Below, piece by piece: positions 1 through 6,389 of a DNA stretch of 8,786 bases. Location of the stretch: contig CAYGBW010000179.1 of assembly GCA_964348185.1 (NCBI GenBank), positions 1-8,786 on the forward strand. The letters run 5' to 3'. The notes beneath the pieces are model-generated. The model worked only from the letters and a program-made list of their open reading frames with translations, had not been told where the DNA came from and searched no databases. The stretch is from CAYGBW01 sp964348185 (GTDB taxonomy: Bacteria; Desulfobacterota; BSN033; WVXP01). Position 1 is the first letter of the stretch. Every line of letters begins with the position of its first letter. The translations under genes were made by a program, and so were the position numbers.

Positions 1-1
1 C

Positions 2-547
2 CTGGCGCGCCGAGACCCGCAGGTGATTGTGTCATGGTGCCCTCTGCCTCTTGCGGCTTCCGTGGCAAGGGTTCTCAGAGGGCTGACGACCGCCCCCGCC
101 CTTTTTCAGTCTCATGAGATTTCTCCCCAGAGATATGTGGAAATGGCGGGCCCGGCTGCAGAGAGAACCCTGACCGTGTCCAACAAGATGCTGGTCTGGC
201 AGGATCTGGCAGATGAAGATCCTCAGAAACAGATAATTCATGATTTTGTCCGTCAATACAGGGATATCTACGGCCATGAGGGGAGCCAACCGGTTTTTCC
301 CGTTCTGGGCTACGTCTGGGACTCCATCATGATACTGGTTCGTTCTATGACAGAAGGGGGAACGGATAGGGCACGGCTCCGGGACGCGATCGAGGGCATC
401 TGGAAGCATGTCGGCCTTGGAGGAATCTACGGTTTCACCTATGAGGATCATAATGGCCTGGACCCGGACTCCCTGGTGGTTATGGAGGTCGATCAGATCC
501 ACATGGACGGTACCCGATGGTTCGGTTCCTGGAGGTTGGCAAATTGA
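2..547 (+). CDS. ABC transporter solute-binding protein, branched-chain amino-acid (LivJ) type, C-terminal part (5' end outside the window)
   Basis: This is the C-terminal ~181 residues of a periplasmic ligand-binding protein of the LivJ / Peripla_BP_6 class, the extracytoplasmic receptor of a branched-chain amino-acid-type ABC importer. The frame is open to the left edge (it begins LARRDPQVIVSW), so the GTG at 23 is internal and the true start and signal peptide lie upstream. Family-typical features are the late-domain stretch with VLGYVWDSIMIL (about 98-109 residues into the fragment), a segment reading RLRDAIEG, and the C-terminal GLGGIYGFTYEDHNGLD motif, close to the usual 'G..G.F.F...DHNGL' of this family. 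It ends ...WFGSWRLAN with TGA at 545-547. The ligand cannot be told: these receptors also bind aromatic acids, amides and other small carboxylates. It lies upstream of the hydroxylase on the same strand, but a 176-bp repeat-bearing gap leaves co-transcription uncertain. Confidence 0.85.
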   Translation: MARRDPQVIVSWCPLPLAASVARVLRGLTTAPALFQSHEISPQRYVEMAGPAAERTLTVSNKMLVWQDLADEDPQKQIIHDFVRQYRDIYGHEGSQPVFPVLGYVWDSIMILVRSMTEGGTDRARLRDAIEGIWKHVGLGGIYGFTYEDHNGLDPDSLVVMEVDQIHMDGTRWFGSWRLAN

Positions 548-569
548 GGACAGGGTCTAGGGATCAACT

Positions 570-692
570 GGCAGGGTTCGGTTTTCAGGGGTCAGGGATC
601 AGCACATAAGATCAGGAGGCGGGGATCAGCGATCAGCTTTCAACAGATTGAAGAAAAACACTCAAAAAAAGGGCTGAAAACCGATCCCTGAC
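570..692. repeat. Degenerate intergenic repeat with GATCAG units and terminal inverted arms
   Basis: The gap between the binding-protein gene and the FAD-subunit gene contains inverted arms at 570-588 (GGCAGGGTTCGGTTTTCAG) and 674-692 (CTGAAAACCGATCCCTGAC). The arms match in 17 of 19 positions. Between them lie four exact GATCAG units, starting at 597, 610, 624 and 631, plus related GGGTCAG/GGGATCA words. This looks like a non-coding repeat of the kind that accumulates as degenerate copies in intergenic space. No ORF or tRNA is visible in it. Whether it is a mobile MITE-like unit or an RNA-level hairpin cannot be decided from one copy. Confidence 0.6.
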
Positions 693-712
693 AACTGAGA
701 GCTGGGGGTTAT

Positions 713-717
713 GGAGG
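713..717 (+). promoter_or_regulatory. Shine-Dalgarno site that sets the FAD-subunit start at ATG 724
   Basis: GGAGG at 713-717 lies 6 nt before ATG 724. The alternative in-frame GTG at 718 directly abuts the GGAGG and leaves no spacer, so ATG 724 is the credible start. Confidence 0.75.
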
Positions 718-723
718 GTGTCA

Positions 724-1590
724 ATGACAAAGTTTGAATACGTAAAACCCAAATCGATCGACGAGGCGATTTCGCTTTACCAGAGCCATGGGGAGAAGGC
801 CAAATACATCGCCGGTGGAACCGATGTGATGGTCAAGATCAAGGAGGGTAAGATCAGCCCCCAGTACCTGATTTCCCTGAAGGGCCTTCAGGGCCTCGAC
901 CGAATCACCTATGAGAACGGGGAGCTGAGAGTTGGCGCCATGGTCACCCATCGGATGCTGGAACTCTCTCCCATCATCCGGAAGGAGTTCCCCATTCTCA
1001 TCGATGCGGTTGAAAACATCGGCTCTGTTCAAATTCGAAATGTGGCAACCATCGGTGGGAACATCATCAATGCGGTTCCATCGGCTGACGGTGCAATTCC
1101 ACTGATCACTCTGGGGGCCGAGGTTCGCATCAGAGGACCCAAAGGGGAGAGAACCATGGCCCTTGAAGATATCTTTATTGGTCCAGGGCAGACCCTCTTG
1201 GAGACCGGCGAAATCCTGTTAGAATTTGTGATTCCGAAGCTTCCCTCACACACCGGCGGGGCCTACTGGAAACACACCCGAAGGGCCGCCATGGAATTGC
1301 CCATTCTGGGTGTGGCCGTTTTGATCTCTCTGGACGATGACCTGAAAACCTGCACCGAGGCGCGGGTCGGTTTGGGGGTTTTGGCTCCAACGCCCATGCG
1401 AGCGAGGAATGCCGAGGCTGTTCTGAAGGGAAAAAGCATCGACGAGAAGATTCTCAAGGAGGCGGGAAAGGTTGCTGCCGAGGAATGCAAGGCCAGGGAC
1501 AGTGTCCGGGGAGAGGCCTGGTACCGGAGGGCTATGGTAGAGCTCCTCGTCCCGAGGATGGCGGGCGTTGCGATGGAAAGGGCGCGCTAG
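724..1590 (+). CDS. Molybdenum hydroxylase FAD-binding (medium, CoxM/XdhB-type) subunit
   Basis: This 288-aa protein is the flavin subunit of a molybdenum hydroxylase. It takes electrons from the [2Fe-2S] subunit onto FAD and passes them to the final acceptor. Both diagnostic FAD loops are present: AGGTD at residues 30-34 and TIGGN at 109-113, followed by INAVPSAD. The C-terminal ~110 residues (about 178 onward) fit the CO_deh_flav_C domain, including the ELPILGVAV and RVGLGVLAPTPMRA stretches. The length is normal for three-subunit enzymes. Only two Cys residues are present (in DLKTCTE and EECKAR), so it lacks the extra [4Fe-4S] loop of 4-hydroxybenzoyl-CoA reductase beta subunits. The start is ATG 724, set by GGAGG at 713-717. 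The gene heads a coxM-coxS-coxL-order cluster but is separated from the next subunit by 527 bp of repeat-bearing DNA, which is unusual because these genes normally nearly touch. The acceptor (NAD+, ferredoxin or quinone) cannot be read from the sequence. Confidence 0.92.
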   Translation: MTKFEYVKPKSIDEAISLYQSHGEKAKYIAGGTDVMVKIKEGKISPQYLISLKGLQGLDRITYENGELRVGAMVTHRMLELSPIIRKEFPILIDAVENIGSVQIRNVATIGGNIINAVPSADGAIPLITLGAEVRIRGPKGERTMALEDIFIGPGQTLLETGEILLEFVIPKLPSHTGGAYWKHTRRAAMELPILGVAVLISLDDDLKTCTEARVGLGVLAPTPMRARNAEAVLKGKSIDEKILKEAGKVAAEECKARDSVRGEAWYRRAMVELLVPRMAGVAMERAR

Positions 1591-1650
1591 CCTTGCCTCC
1601 CAAAAGCAGTTTACAAAAGCTACACTAAACTGATCGTACGTATGGAGATG

Positions 1651-1910
1651 TCAAAATTCAAAACTCGAAGCACGAAATCCGAAACCCGAAACAATATCAA
1701 AACTCGAATTTTCTAATGTTCTAAACATGTTTGGGCCTGCGACGAGCCCCTCGGCGTGCGCCCTTCGGCAGTGAGCAGTTCGGCCTTGAGCTCACTGCCG
1801 AAAGGCTCAGGGCCGAACTGCTCGAGTCGAAGGCTGAGCCGAGTCGATTTTGGTCATTTGATATTCGGATTTGTTTCGCATTTCGATATTCGAATTTCGG
1901 ATTTAAGACG
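1651..1910. repeat. AT-rich CGAAA/TTCG palindromic intergenic repeat (outer element)
   Basis: The left arm (about 1651-1732) is built of repeated words such as CTCGAAG, CGAAATCCGAAACCCGAAAC and ATCAAAACTCGAAT. The right arm (about 1847-1908) is an imperfect reverse complement: TTGATATTCGGATTTG, TTTCGCATTTCGATATTCG, AATTTCGGATTTAAG. Read on the - strand, the right arm gives ATCCGAAATTCGAATATCG and then GAAATGCGAAACAAATCCG, matching the left-arm pattern with substitutions. I recall similar CGAAATCCGAAAC-type palindromes scattered between genes in Desulfobacterota and other environmental genomes (from memory). It is non-coding, and its spread mechanism is unknown. Confidence 0.7.
1740..1846. repeat. 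GC-rich nested palindrome interrupting the outer repeat
   Basis: Between the two AT-rich arms is a palindrome of quite different composition. Arms 1773-1791 and 1805-1823 pair over 19 positions with one T-G wobble at 1786/1810, including the exact 13-mer GAGCAGTTCGGCC against GGCCGAACTGCTC. A second, mutually exclusive pairing joins 1764-1776 (TTCGGCAGTGAGC) to 1790-1802 exactly. Outer flanks also pair: CTCGGC 1750-1755 with GCCGAG 1838-1843, and CCTTCG 1762-1767 with CGAAGG 1828-1833. The words CTCAGGGC..GAAC and GTCGAAGGCTGAGCC resemble a widespread family of intergenic repeats. It could fold in RNA as a strong hairpin. There is no T-run after it, so it is not a standard intrinsic terminator. 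Confidence 0.75.
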
Positions 1911-2117
1911 TCGGTTTTCAGGACACCGTGCGATCGTGTAGATTATTCAAGTTGTTATCGAGACACTACGCTGGCCTGTTGGTAATGGAATCCCTCTTCT
2001 TTGTGGCGATTAACTATCGGCATCTGCGGCAAGTTGGATCTGGGGTCGAAATCCGAATAGAGGCTTGCGACCTGCTGGGTGGTAGTCTGGCTGCTTGGAA
2101 TAGTTGGAGGTGAAGGG

Positions 2118-2618
2118 ATGAAAAAGGTGATCTCATTTGTATTGAACGGAAACGATATGGAACTGGAGGTTGAATCCCATTGGACCCTCCTCTACCTTCT
2201 CAGGGAACATCTGGAGTTGACTGGCACCAAGTCGGGGTGCGAGAGTGGGGAATGTGGGGCATGCACGGTTCTGGTCAACGGCAAAGCGATCAATTCGTGT
2301 CTCTTTCCGGTAATGGAGATCGAGGGTTCGACAGTCACCACCATTGAAGGGATGGCCAAGCCGTCTGGTGAACTTCACCCCTTGCAGGGGGCGTTTGTGG
2401 AACACGGAGCGATTCAGTGTGGGTACTGTACGCCGGGTATGGTCATGGCAGCCAAGGCCCTTCTGGATGAGAACCCCAATCCAACAGAAGAAGAGATACG
2501 CCACGCCATTGCCGGAAACATCTGTCGCTGTACGGGTTATATCCAGATCATCAGGGCGATCAGAGTCGCAAGTCAGACCTCTGTGCAGGGAGAGGTCATG
2601 CCCAGAAAAGCCGACTAG
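2118..2618 (+). CDS. Molybdenum hydroxylase [2Fe-2S] (small, CoxS/XdhC-independent) subunit
   Basis: This 166-aa protein is the electron-transfer subunit carrying two [2Fe-2S] clusters between the Mo centre and FAD. The N-terminal plant-ferredoxin-type domain (about 1-76) has the cluster ligands C41, C46, C49 and C61 in C-x4-C-x2-C-x11-C spacing (GCESGECGAC, then NSC). The C-terminal four-helix [2Fe-2S]-binding domain has QCGYCTPG (C101, C104) and NICRCTGY (C136, C138). All eight cysteines are present, so the subunit looks intact, and the length is standard. The start at ATG 2118 follows GGAGG at 2106-2110 with a 7-nt spacer; an in-frame GTG/ATG further upstream would add a nonconserved leader. 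The stop TAG (2616-2618) lies 19 bp before the molybdopterin-subunit ATG, as expected for an operon. Confidence 0.95.
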   Translation: MKKVISFVLNGNDMELEVESHWTLLYLLREHLELTGTKSGCESGECGACTVLVNGKAINSCLFPVMEIEGSTVTTIEGMAKPSGELHPLQGAFVEHGAIQCGYCTPGMVMAAKALLDENPNPTEEEIRHAIAGNICRCTGYIQIIRAIRVASQTSVQGEVMPRKAD

Positions 2619-2637
2619 AAAATCAGGGAGGTCATCC

Positions 2638-4971
2638 ATGGAAGCAGTCGCCAGTGTTGGAAAGGGGATCCCCAAGCTCGACGCCCAGGACAAGGTGACG
2701 GGGAGGTCTGTTTACATTCAGGACCTGAAAGTGCCGGGGATGCTCTATGGCAAGATCCTCCGGAGCAAATACCCCCATGCAAAGATTATTCATATTGATA
2801 CATCTCGGGCAAAGAAGCTCCTGGGGGTGCGGGCCGTCATTACAGCTGAAGAGGTTCCAACGGTTTTCTTCGGGTTTATGAAAGACCAGCCCGCGCTGAA
2901 GGCGGGGAAAGTCCGGTCATACCGGGATGAGGTGGCAGCTGTGGCTGCGATCGATCCCGAGATCGCTGCGGAGGCGATTGATCTGATCGAGGTCGAATAC
3001 GCGTCCCTGCCTGGGGTGTTCGATCCGGAAGAGGCCATGAGAGAAGACGCCCCTCTTGTTCACGAGGAGAACAAGAGCAACATTCTCAAACTTCCGTGGA
3101 AGTTCGAGGCCGGAAACGTGGATGAGGCGAGGAGGGATTCGGCTTTTGTGGCAGAGGATCGTTTCACCTTGACGTGGGTGACCCATTGCTGCCTGGGAAC
3201 CGACGGGATCATTGCTGATTTTGACCTCAGAAACAACCTGACCGTGTATCGCAACACCCAGATCCCCCATTTAGCCCAGAGGGATTTTAACGATGCCTTG
3301 AGGGCCATGGGACTCAAGGGGAGTAAGTCGAGGGTGATCAAGCCTACCATTGGCGGAGGGTTTGGCAGCAAGCTTGACACTTACGCCTTTGAATACATTG
3401 CTATTCTACTGGCCTACGTGACCCGGAAACCCGTCAAGATCTTGCAGAGTCGTGAGGAGGAGTTCCGGTACACCTCAACCCGGCAGCCGGCCATCGTCGA
3501 TATCGCCCAGGGGTGTGACCGAAACGGAAAGCTCACCTTCAGGGACGTCTCCATGGTCCTCGACAATGGTGCCTACGCATCCTGGGGGGCAACAACACCC
3601 TCGGTCATGATGATGCCTGTGTCGTCGCTCTACAAGGTACCGAATGTTCACTACGAAGCGAAGTGTGTTTACACCAACAACACCTGGGCTCAGGCGATGA
3701 GGGGCTATGGCAACCCCCAGGCGACCTTTGCGATCGACTCGAGCATGGATCAGCTGGCTTCTGCGGCCCGCATCGATCCCGTGGAATTTCGACTCATCAA
3801 TGCCAATGAGCCCGGCGAGGTCACACCTCAGGGGTTCAAAATTACCACCTGCGGCTTGAAAAGGTGCATCGAGGAAGTTGGGAAAAGACTCAAGCCGGAG
3901 AATCGGGACAAGGCGGGAAGAAGAGAAGGGAGAGGCGTTGGGTTAGCCTCCCTGATTCATGTGGGCGGGGGGGCCCGAATTTACAAGTCAGATGGGTGTG
4001 GAACGATTATCAAGATCGACGATTTCGGAACGGTTAACGTTTTCACCGGTGCCACCGATATTGGGCAGGGGGCAGAGACCGTTATCGCCCAGATGGTGGC
4101 CGAGGAAATCGGGGTCCAGCCTGAGGATGTCAACATCATCGACAACGACACCGATGTCTGTCCCTGGGACGTGGGGGTCCACGCGAGTCGGACCACTTTT
4201 GTGGCGGGGAAATCAGCCGTCATGGCAGCCCGGAAAGTAAAGGAGCAGATTCTCGAAATCGCTGCAGGGTATGTGGACCGATGGAAGGACAAAGAGGGGA
4301 ATCGCCATGAAACCAAGTTGGACGAAGACCCCATGAGCCTTGTGGTCAAAAACGGGATGGTCTATTCGAATAAAGACCCTGAAAAGAAGGTCGCACTTGG
4401 AAAGATTCTCCGGGGGGCCCACTACAGTAAAGGCGGGACCATGATCATGGCTGAGTGCTTTTACGACCCGGACAACGAGAATCTGGACCGGGAGTTCAAG
4501 GGAAACCTCTCCATGACTTACGCCTACGGGACCCACGGAGTAGAACTCGAGGTCGATAAAGGAACGGGCAAGGTGAAAATCCTCAAGTACATTGCCGCCC
4601 ATGATGTGGGCCGGGCCATCAATCCCATGCTTCTGGAAGGCCAGATCTATGGTGCAGCAGCGATGGGAACGGGCTATGCCCTGACAGAGCGGCTGATCTT
4701 GGAAAAGGGAGAGGTGATGAATGCCAATTTCAGGGATTACAAGATCCTCACCGCCAAGGACGTGATCCCCGTGGAGCCGGTCATTATCGAAACCATGGAT
4801 CCCGATGGTCCGTACGGGGCCAAGGGGATCGGGGAACCGGGCTGTGTTCCAACGGCCCCGGCAATTGCCAATGCCATCTATGATGCCATAGGGGTCCGGG
4901 TTAAAGATTTGCCCATAACACCCGAAAAGATCATTAGAGCCTTGAGGGAGAAAGAGGGGAGGGCAGGTTAA
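2638..4971 (+). CDS. Molybdenum hydroxylase molybdopterin-binding (large, CoxL/XdhA-type) catalytic subunit
   Basis: This 777-aa catalytic subunit would hydroxylate an organic substrate at a mononuclear Mo centre with molybdopterin. The start at ATG 2638 is set by GGGAGG at 2626-2631. The N-terminal a/b hammerhead domain (about 15-130) contains the D-KVTGRSVYIQDL and EVEYASLPGVFDPEEA segments. Cofactor loops follow: GGGFGSK at 239-245, RGYGNPQ at 355-361, GQGAET at 476-481 (Q477 expected to contact the Mo site) and HASRTTF further on. The late motif KGIGEPGCVPTAPAIANA contains the conserved catalytic Glu, here E733. The loop around R355 is the Arg type of xanthine dehydrogenase and aldehyde oxidases. 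The Cys-bearing AYRCSFR loop of form I CO dehydrogenase is absent, which argues against CO oxidation. The substrate is unknown: purines, nicotinate-like N-heterocycles, aldehydes or aromatic thioesters are all possible. The sequence reads through without frameshift. Confidence 0.95.
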   Translation: MEAVASVGKGIPKLDAQDKVTGRSVYIQDLKVPGMLYGKILRSKYPHAKIIHIDTSRAKKLLGVRAVITAEEVPTVFFGFMKDQPALKAGKVRSYRDEVAAVAAIDPEIAAEAIDLIEVEYASLPGVFDPEEAMREDAPLVHEENKSNILKLPWKFEAGNVDEARRDSAFVAEDRFTLTWVTHCCLGTDGIIADFDLRNNLTVYRNTQIPHLAQRDFNDALRAMGLKGSKSRVIKPTIGGGFGSKLDTYAFEYIAILLAYVTRKPVKILQSREEEFRYTSTRQPAIVDIAQGCDRNGKLTFRDVSMVLDNGAYASWGATTPSVMMMPVSSLYKVPNVHYEAKCVYTNNTWAQAMRGYGNPQATFAIDSSMDQLASAARIDPVEFRLINANEPGEVTPQGFKITTCGLKRCIEEVGKRLKPENRDKAGRREGRGVGLASLIHVGGGARIYKSDGCGTIIKIDDFGTVNVFTGATDIGQGAETVIAQMVAEEIGVQPEDVNIIDNDTDVCPWDVGVHASRTTFVAGKSAVMAARKVKEQILEIAAGYVDRWKDKEGNRHETKLDEDPMSLVVKNGMVYSNKDPEKKVALGKILRGAHYSKGGTMIMAECFYDPDNENLDREFKGNLSMTYAYGTHGVELEVDKGTGKVKILKYIAAHDVGRAINPMLLEGQIYGAAAMGTGYALTERLILEKGEVMNANFRDYKILTAKDVIPVEPVIIETMDPDGPYGAKGIGEPGCVPTAPAIANAIYDAIGVRVKDLPITPEKIIRALREKEGRAG

Positions 4972-5052
4972 CTGGATTTTGGGATCTGAGTTTATCCCAT
5001 CCTCAGTGCAAAGACCTTTCGCTCGCCTTAACGGTCCAAAGGAGAACCTTCC

Positions 5053-6387
5053 ATGAGAAAACGAAAGATTGCGGTAGTTGGGATGGGATATGTGGGTATC
5101 CCGGCGGCAGCACTGTTGGCCGATGTCCCGGGGCATGACGTCACGGGTATTCAACGACGGAGTCAGAGATCAGGGTGGAAAATCGATGTCCTGAACTCTG
5201 GCCGTTCTCCCATCGAAGGTGAGGAGCCAGGCCTCGACGACCTCATTGCAAGGGTTGTCAAGAAGGGAACCTTCCGGGTCACAGACGACTTTTCGGTCAT
5301 TGGGGAGATGGACACGATTCTGATCGACGTCCAGACACCGGCGGACAATTCAGATCATACGCCAAGCTACCGCTCTCTGAAGGAAGTGGCGAGACGTGTG
5401 GGACGGTATATGAGGAAGGGCACACTGATCGTTATCGAGTCCACCGTGGCCCCGGGGACGACCCAGAATGTGGCTCTCCCTATTCTCGAGAGAAAGTCTG
5501 GGATGAAGGGGGGAAGAGACTTCTACCTCGCCTACTCCTATGAGAGGGTCATGCCGGGAAAGCTGATCGAGTACATCCAGAATCTTCCCCGTATCGTGGG
5601 AGGAATCAACAAGAAGAGCGACGACCTGGCCCTCAGTCTCTATGAGACCATTGTCAAGGACAAAATCTATCCTACCGATATCCTGACCGCAGAGACATCC
5701 AAGACCATGGAGAATGCTTATCGGGACGTGAACATTGCCTTTGCCAACGAGATGGCCCTGATCTGTGAAAACCTCGGGGTCGATGTATACAAGATCCGAG
5801 AATTGATCAATTCCCGTTCCGAGCGACACATGCATCTGCCCGGTTCGGGTGTGGGGGGTCACTGTCTGCCCAAGGATACATGGCTTCTCCGTTATGGCCT
5901 CCAGAAATACGGTGAGAAGCCTATGGAGACAGAGTTCATCTGTCTGGCCAGGCGGATAAACGACTATATGCCGACTCATATGGCCGAGATGATCGAAGGA
6001 GCCCTGAAAAGAAAAAAGGTTCCCATCAGGGATGCCAAGATTGCCATTTTAGGGGTCGCCTATCTGGAGGACTCTGATGACACGCGGAACACCCCGGCCT
6101 ATTCGGTGATTCGCGAACTCGAATCAAGAGGGGCGGAGGTCGTCGCCCACGACCCTCATGTGCGGGATTTTCCGGAAGTCGAATTGACCAGAGAGCTGGA
6201 CGTTGCCCTCTCGGGAGCCGACTGTATCGCCATTGTCACAAAGCACAAGGAATACTTCCGCCTGGACTTATCCAAGACGAGACAGCTCATGCGAACCCCC
6301 CTCCTTGTCGATGGAAGAAACGTGATTGACAGGAAAAAAGCCGAAAGGGCGGGATTTCATTACAAGGGGATTGGAAAGGGGAAGTAG
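5053..6387 (+). CDS. Nucleotide-sugar dehydrogenase (UDP-glucose/UDP-N-acetylmannosamine dehydrogenase family)
   Basis: This 444-aa cytosolic enzyme would oxidise a UDP-sugar 6-hydroxyl to the uronic acid in two NAD(P)-dependent steps, supplying surface polysaccharide synthesis. The N-terminal Rossmann domain has GMGYVG at 10-15; the substrate-side motif IESTVAPGTT and the SYERVMPGK stretch follow. The central domain has K217 in AETSKTMENAYRDVNIAFANE and the catalytic cysteine C271 in GVGGHCLPKDTW. The C-terminal UDPG_MGDP_dh_C domain carries GVAYLEDSDDTRNTPA and DGRNVID. The GGHCLPKD form and length favour the WecC / UDP-ManNAc branch over UDP-glucose dehydrogenase, with moderate certainty. 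After strand b2 the usual acidic residue is replaced by Q34, followed by R35, R36 and a basic stretch. The start ATG follows AAAGGAG at 5038-5044 (8-nt spacer). It lies 81 bp after the hydroxylase genes on the same strand with no clear terminator between. Its stop is 2 bp from the xdhC stop on the other strand. Confidence 0.92.
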   Translation: MRKRKIAVVGMGYVGIPAAALLADVPGHDVTGIQRRSQRSGWKIDVLNSGRSPIEGEEPGLDDLIARVVKKGTFRVTDDFSVIGEMDTILIDVQTPADNSDHTPSYRSLKEVARRVGRYMRKGTLIVIESTVAPGTTQNVALPILERKSGMKGGRDFYLAYSYERVMPGKLIEYIQNLPRIVGGINKKSDDLALSLYETIVKDKIYPTDILTAETSKTMENAYRDVNIAFANEMALICENLGVDVYKIRELINSRSERHMHLPGSGVGGHCLPKDTWLLRYGLQKYGEKPMETEFICLARRINDYMPTHMAEMIEGALKRKKVPIRDAKIAILGVAYLEDSDDTRNTPAYSVIRELESRGAEVVAHDPHVRDFPEVELTRELDVALSGADCIAIVTKHKEYFRLDLSKTRQLMRTPLLVDGRNVIDRKKAERAGFHYKGIGKGK

Positions 6388-6389
6388 AC

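Larger units (their letters stand above)
1591..2117. other. Gene-free 527-bp stretch between two subunit genes
   Basis: No convincing gene is present. Bases 1591-1650 hold no clear terminator. Bases 1651-1910 hold the composite palindromic repeat described separately. Bases 1911-2105 are ordinary-looking sequence with only short, low-quality open frames and no recognisable protein family. I see no clear sigma70 promoter in front of the [2Fe-2S] gene. Its Shine-Dalgarno GGAGG is at 2106-2110. Confidence 0.6.

Noticed and set aside
718..723. GTG 718 as the start of the FAD subunit
   Set aside because: It abuts the GGAGG with no spacer. ATG 724 two codons later is correctly spaced.
1731..1985. 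84-aa and 61-aa open frames over the palindromic repeat
   Set aside because: They translate the repeat itself, giving biased and reshuffled sequence, and have no ribosome binding site or family resemblance.
1591..2117. Insertion sequence with a transposase remnant
   Set aside because: No transposase-like residues in any frame and no clear terminal repeats with a target duplication. Only non-coding palindromes are visible.
2344..2637. Long upstream in-frame extension of the molybdopterin subunit, giving 875 aa
   Set aside because: It runs through the [2Fe-2S] gene in another frame and has no family-like sequence. ATG 2638 has GGGAGG at proper spacing and begins the conserved N-terminus.
2638..4971. 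Form I carbon monoxide dehydrogenase large subunit
   Set aside because: The Cys-containing active-site loop is absent; the corresponding stretch is AMRGYGNPQ, as in organic-substrate hydroxylases.
4980..4999. TGGGAT / ATCCCA hairpin after the molybdopterin subunit as a terminator
   Set aside because: Only 6 bp of stem with an 8-nt loop and no T-run. It is too weak to call, so read-through into the sugar dehydrogenase gene remains possible.
4213..5154. 313-aa open frame on the - strand
   Set aside because: It lies antisense to the strongly conserved end of the molybdopterin subunit and the start of the sugar dehydrogenase. Its composition is shadow-like (rich in His, Gly, Arg) and it shows no motif.
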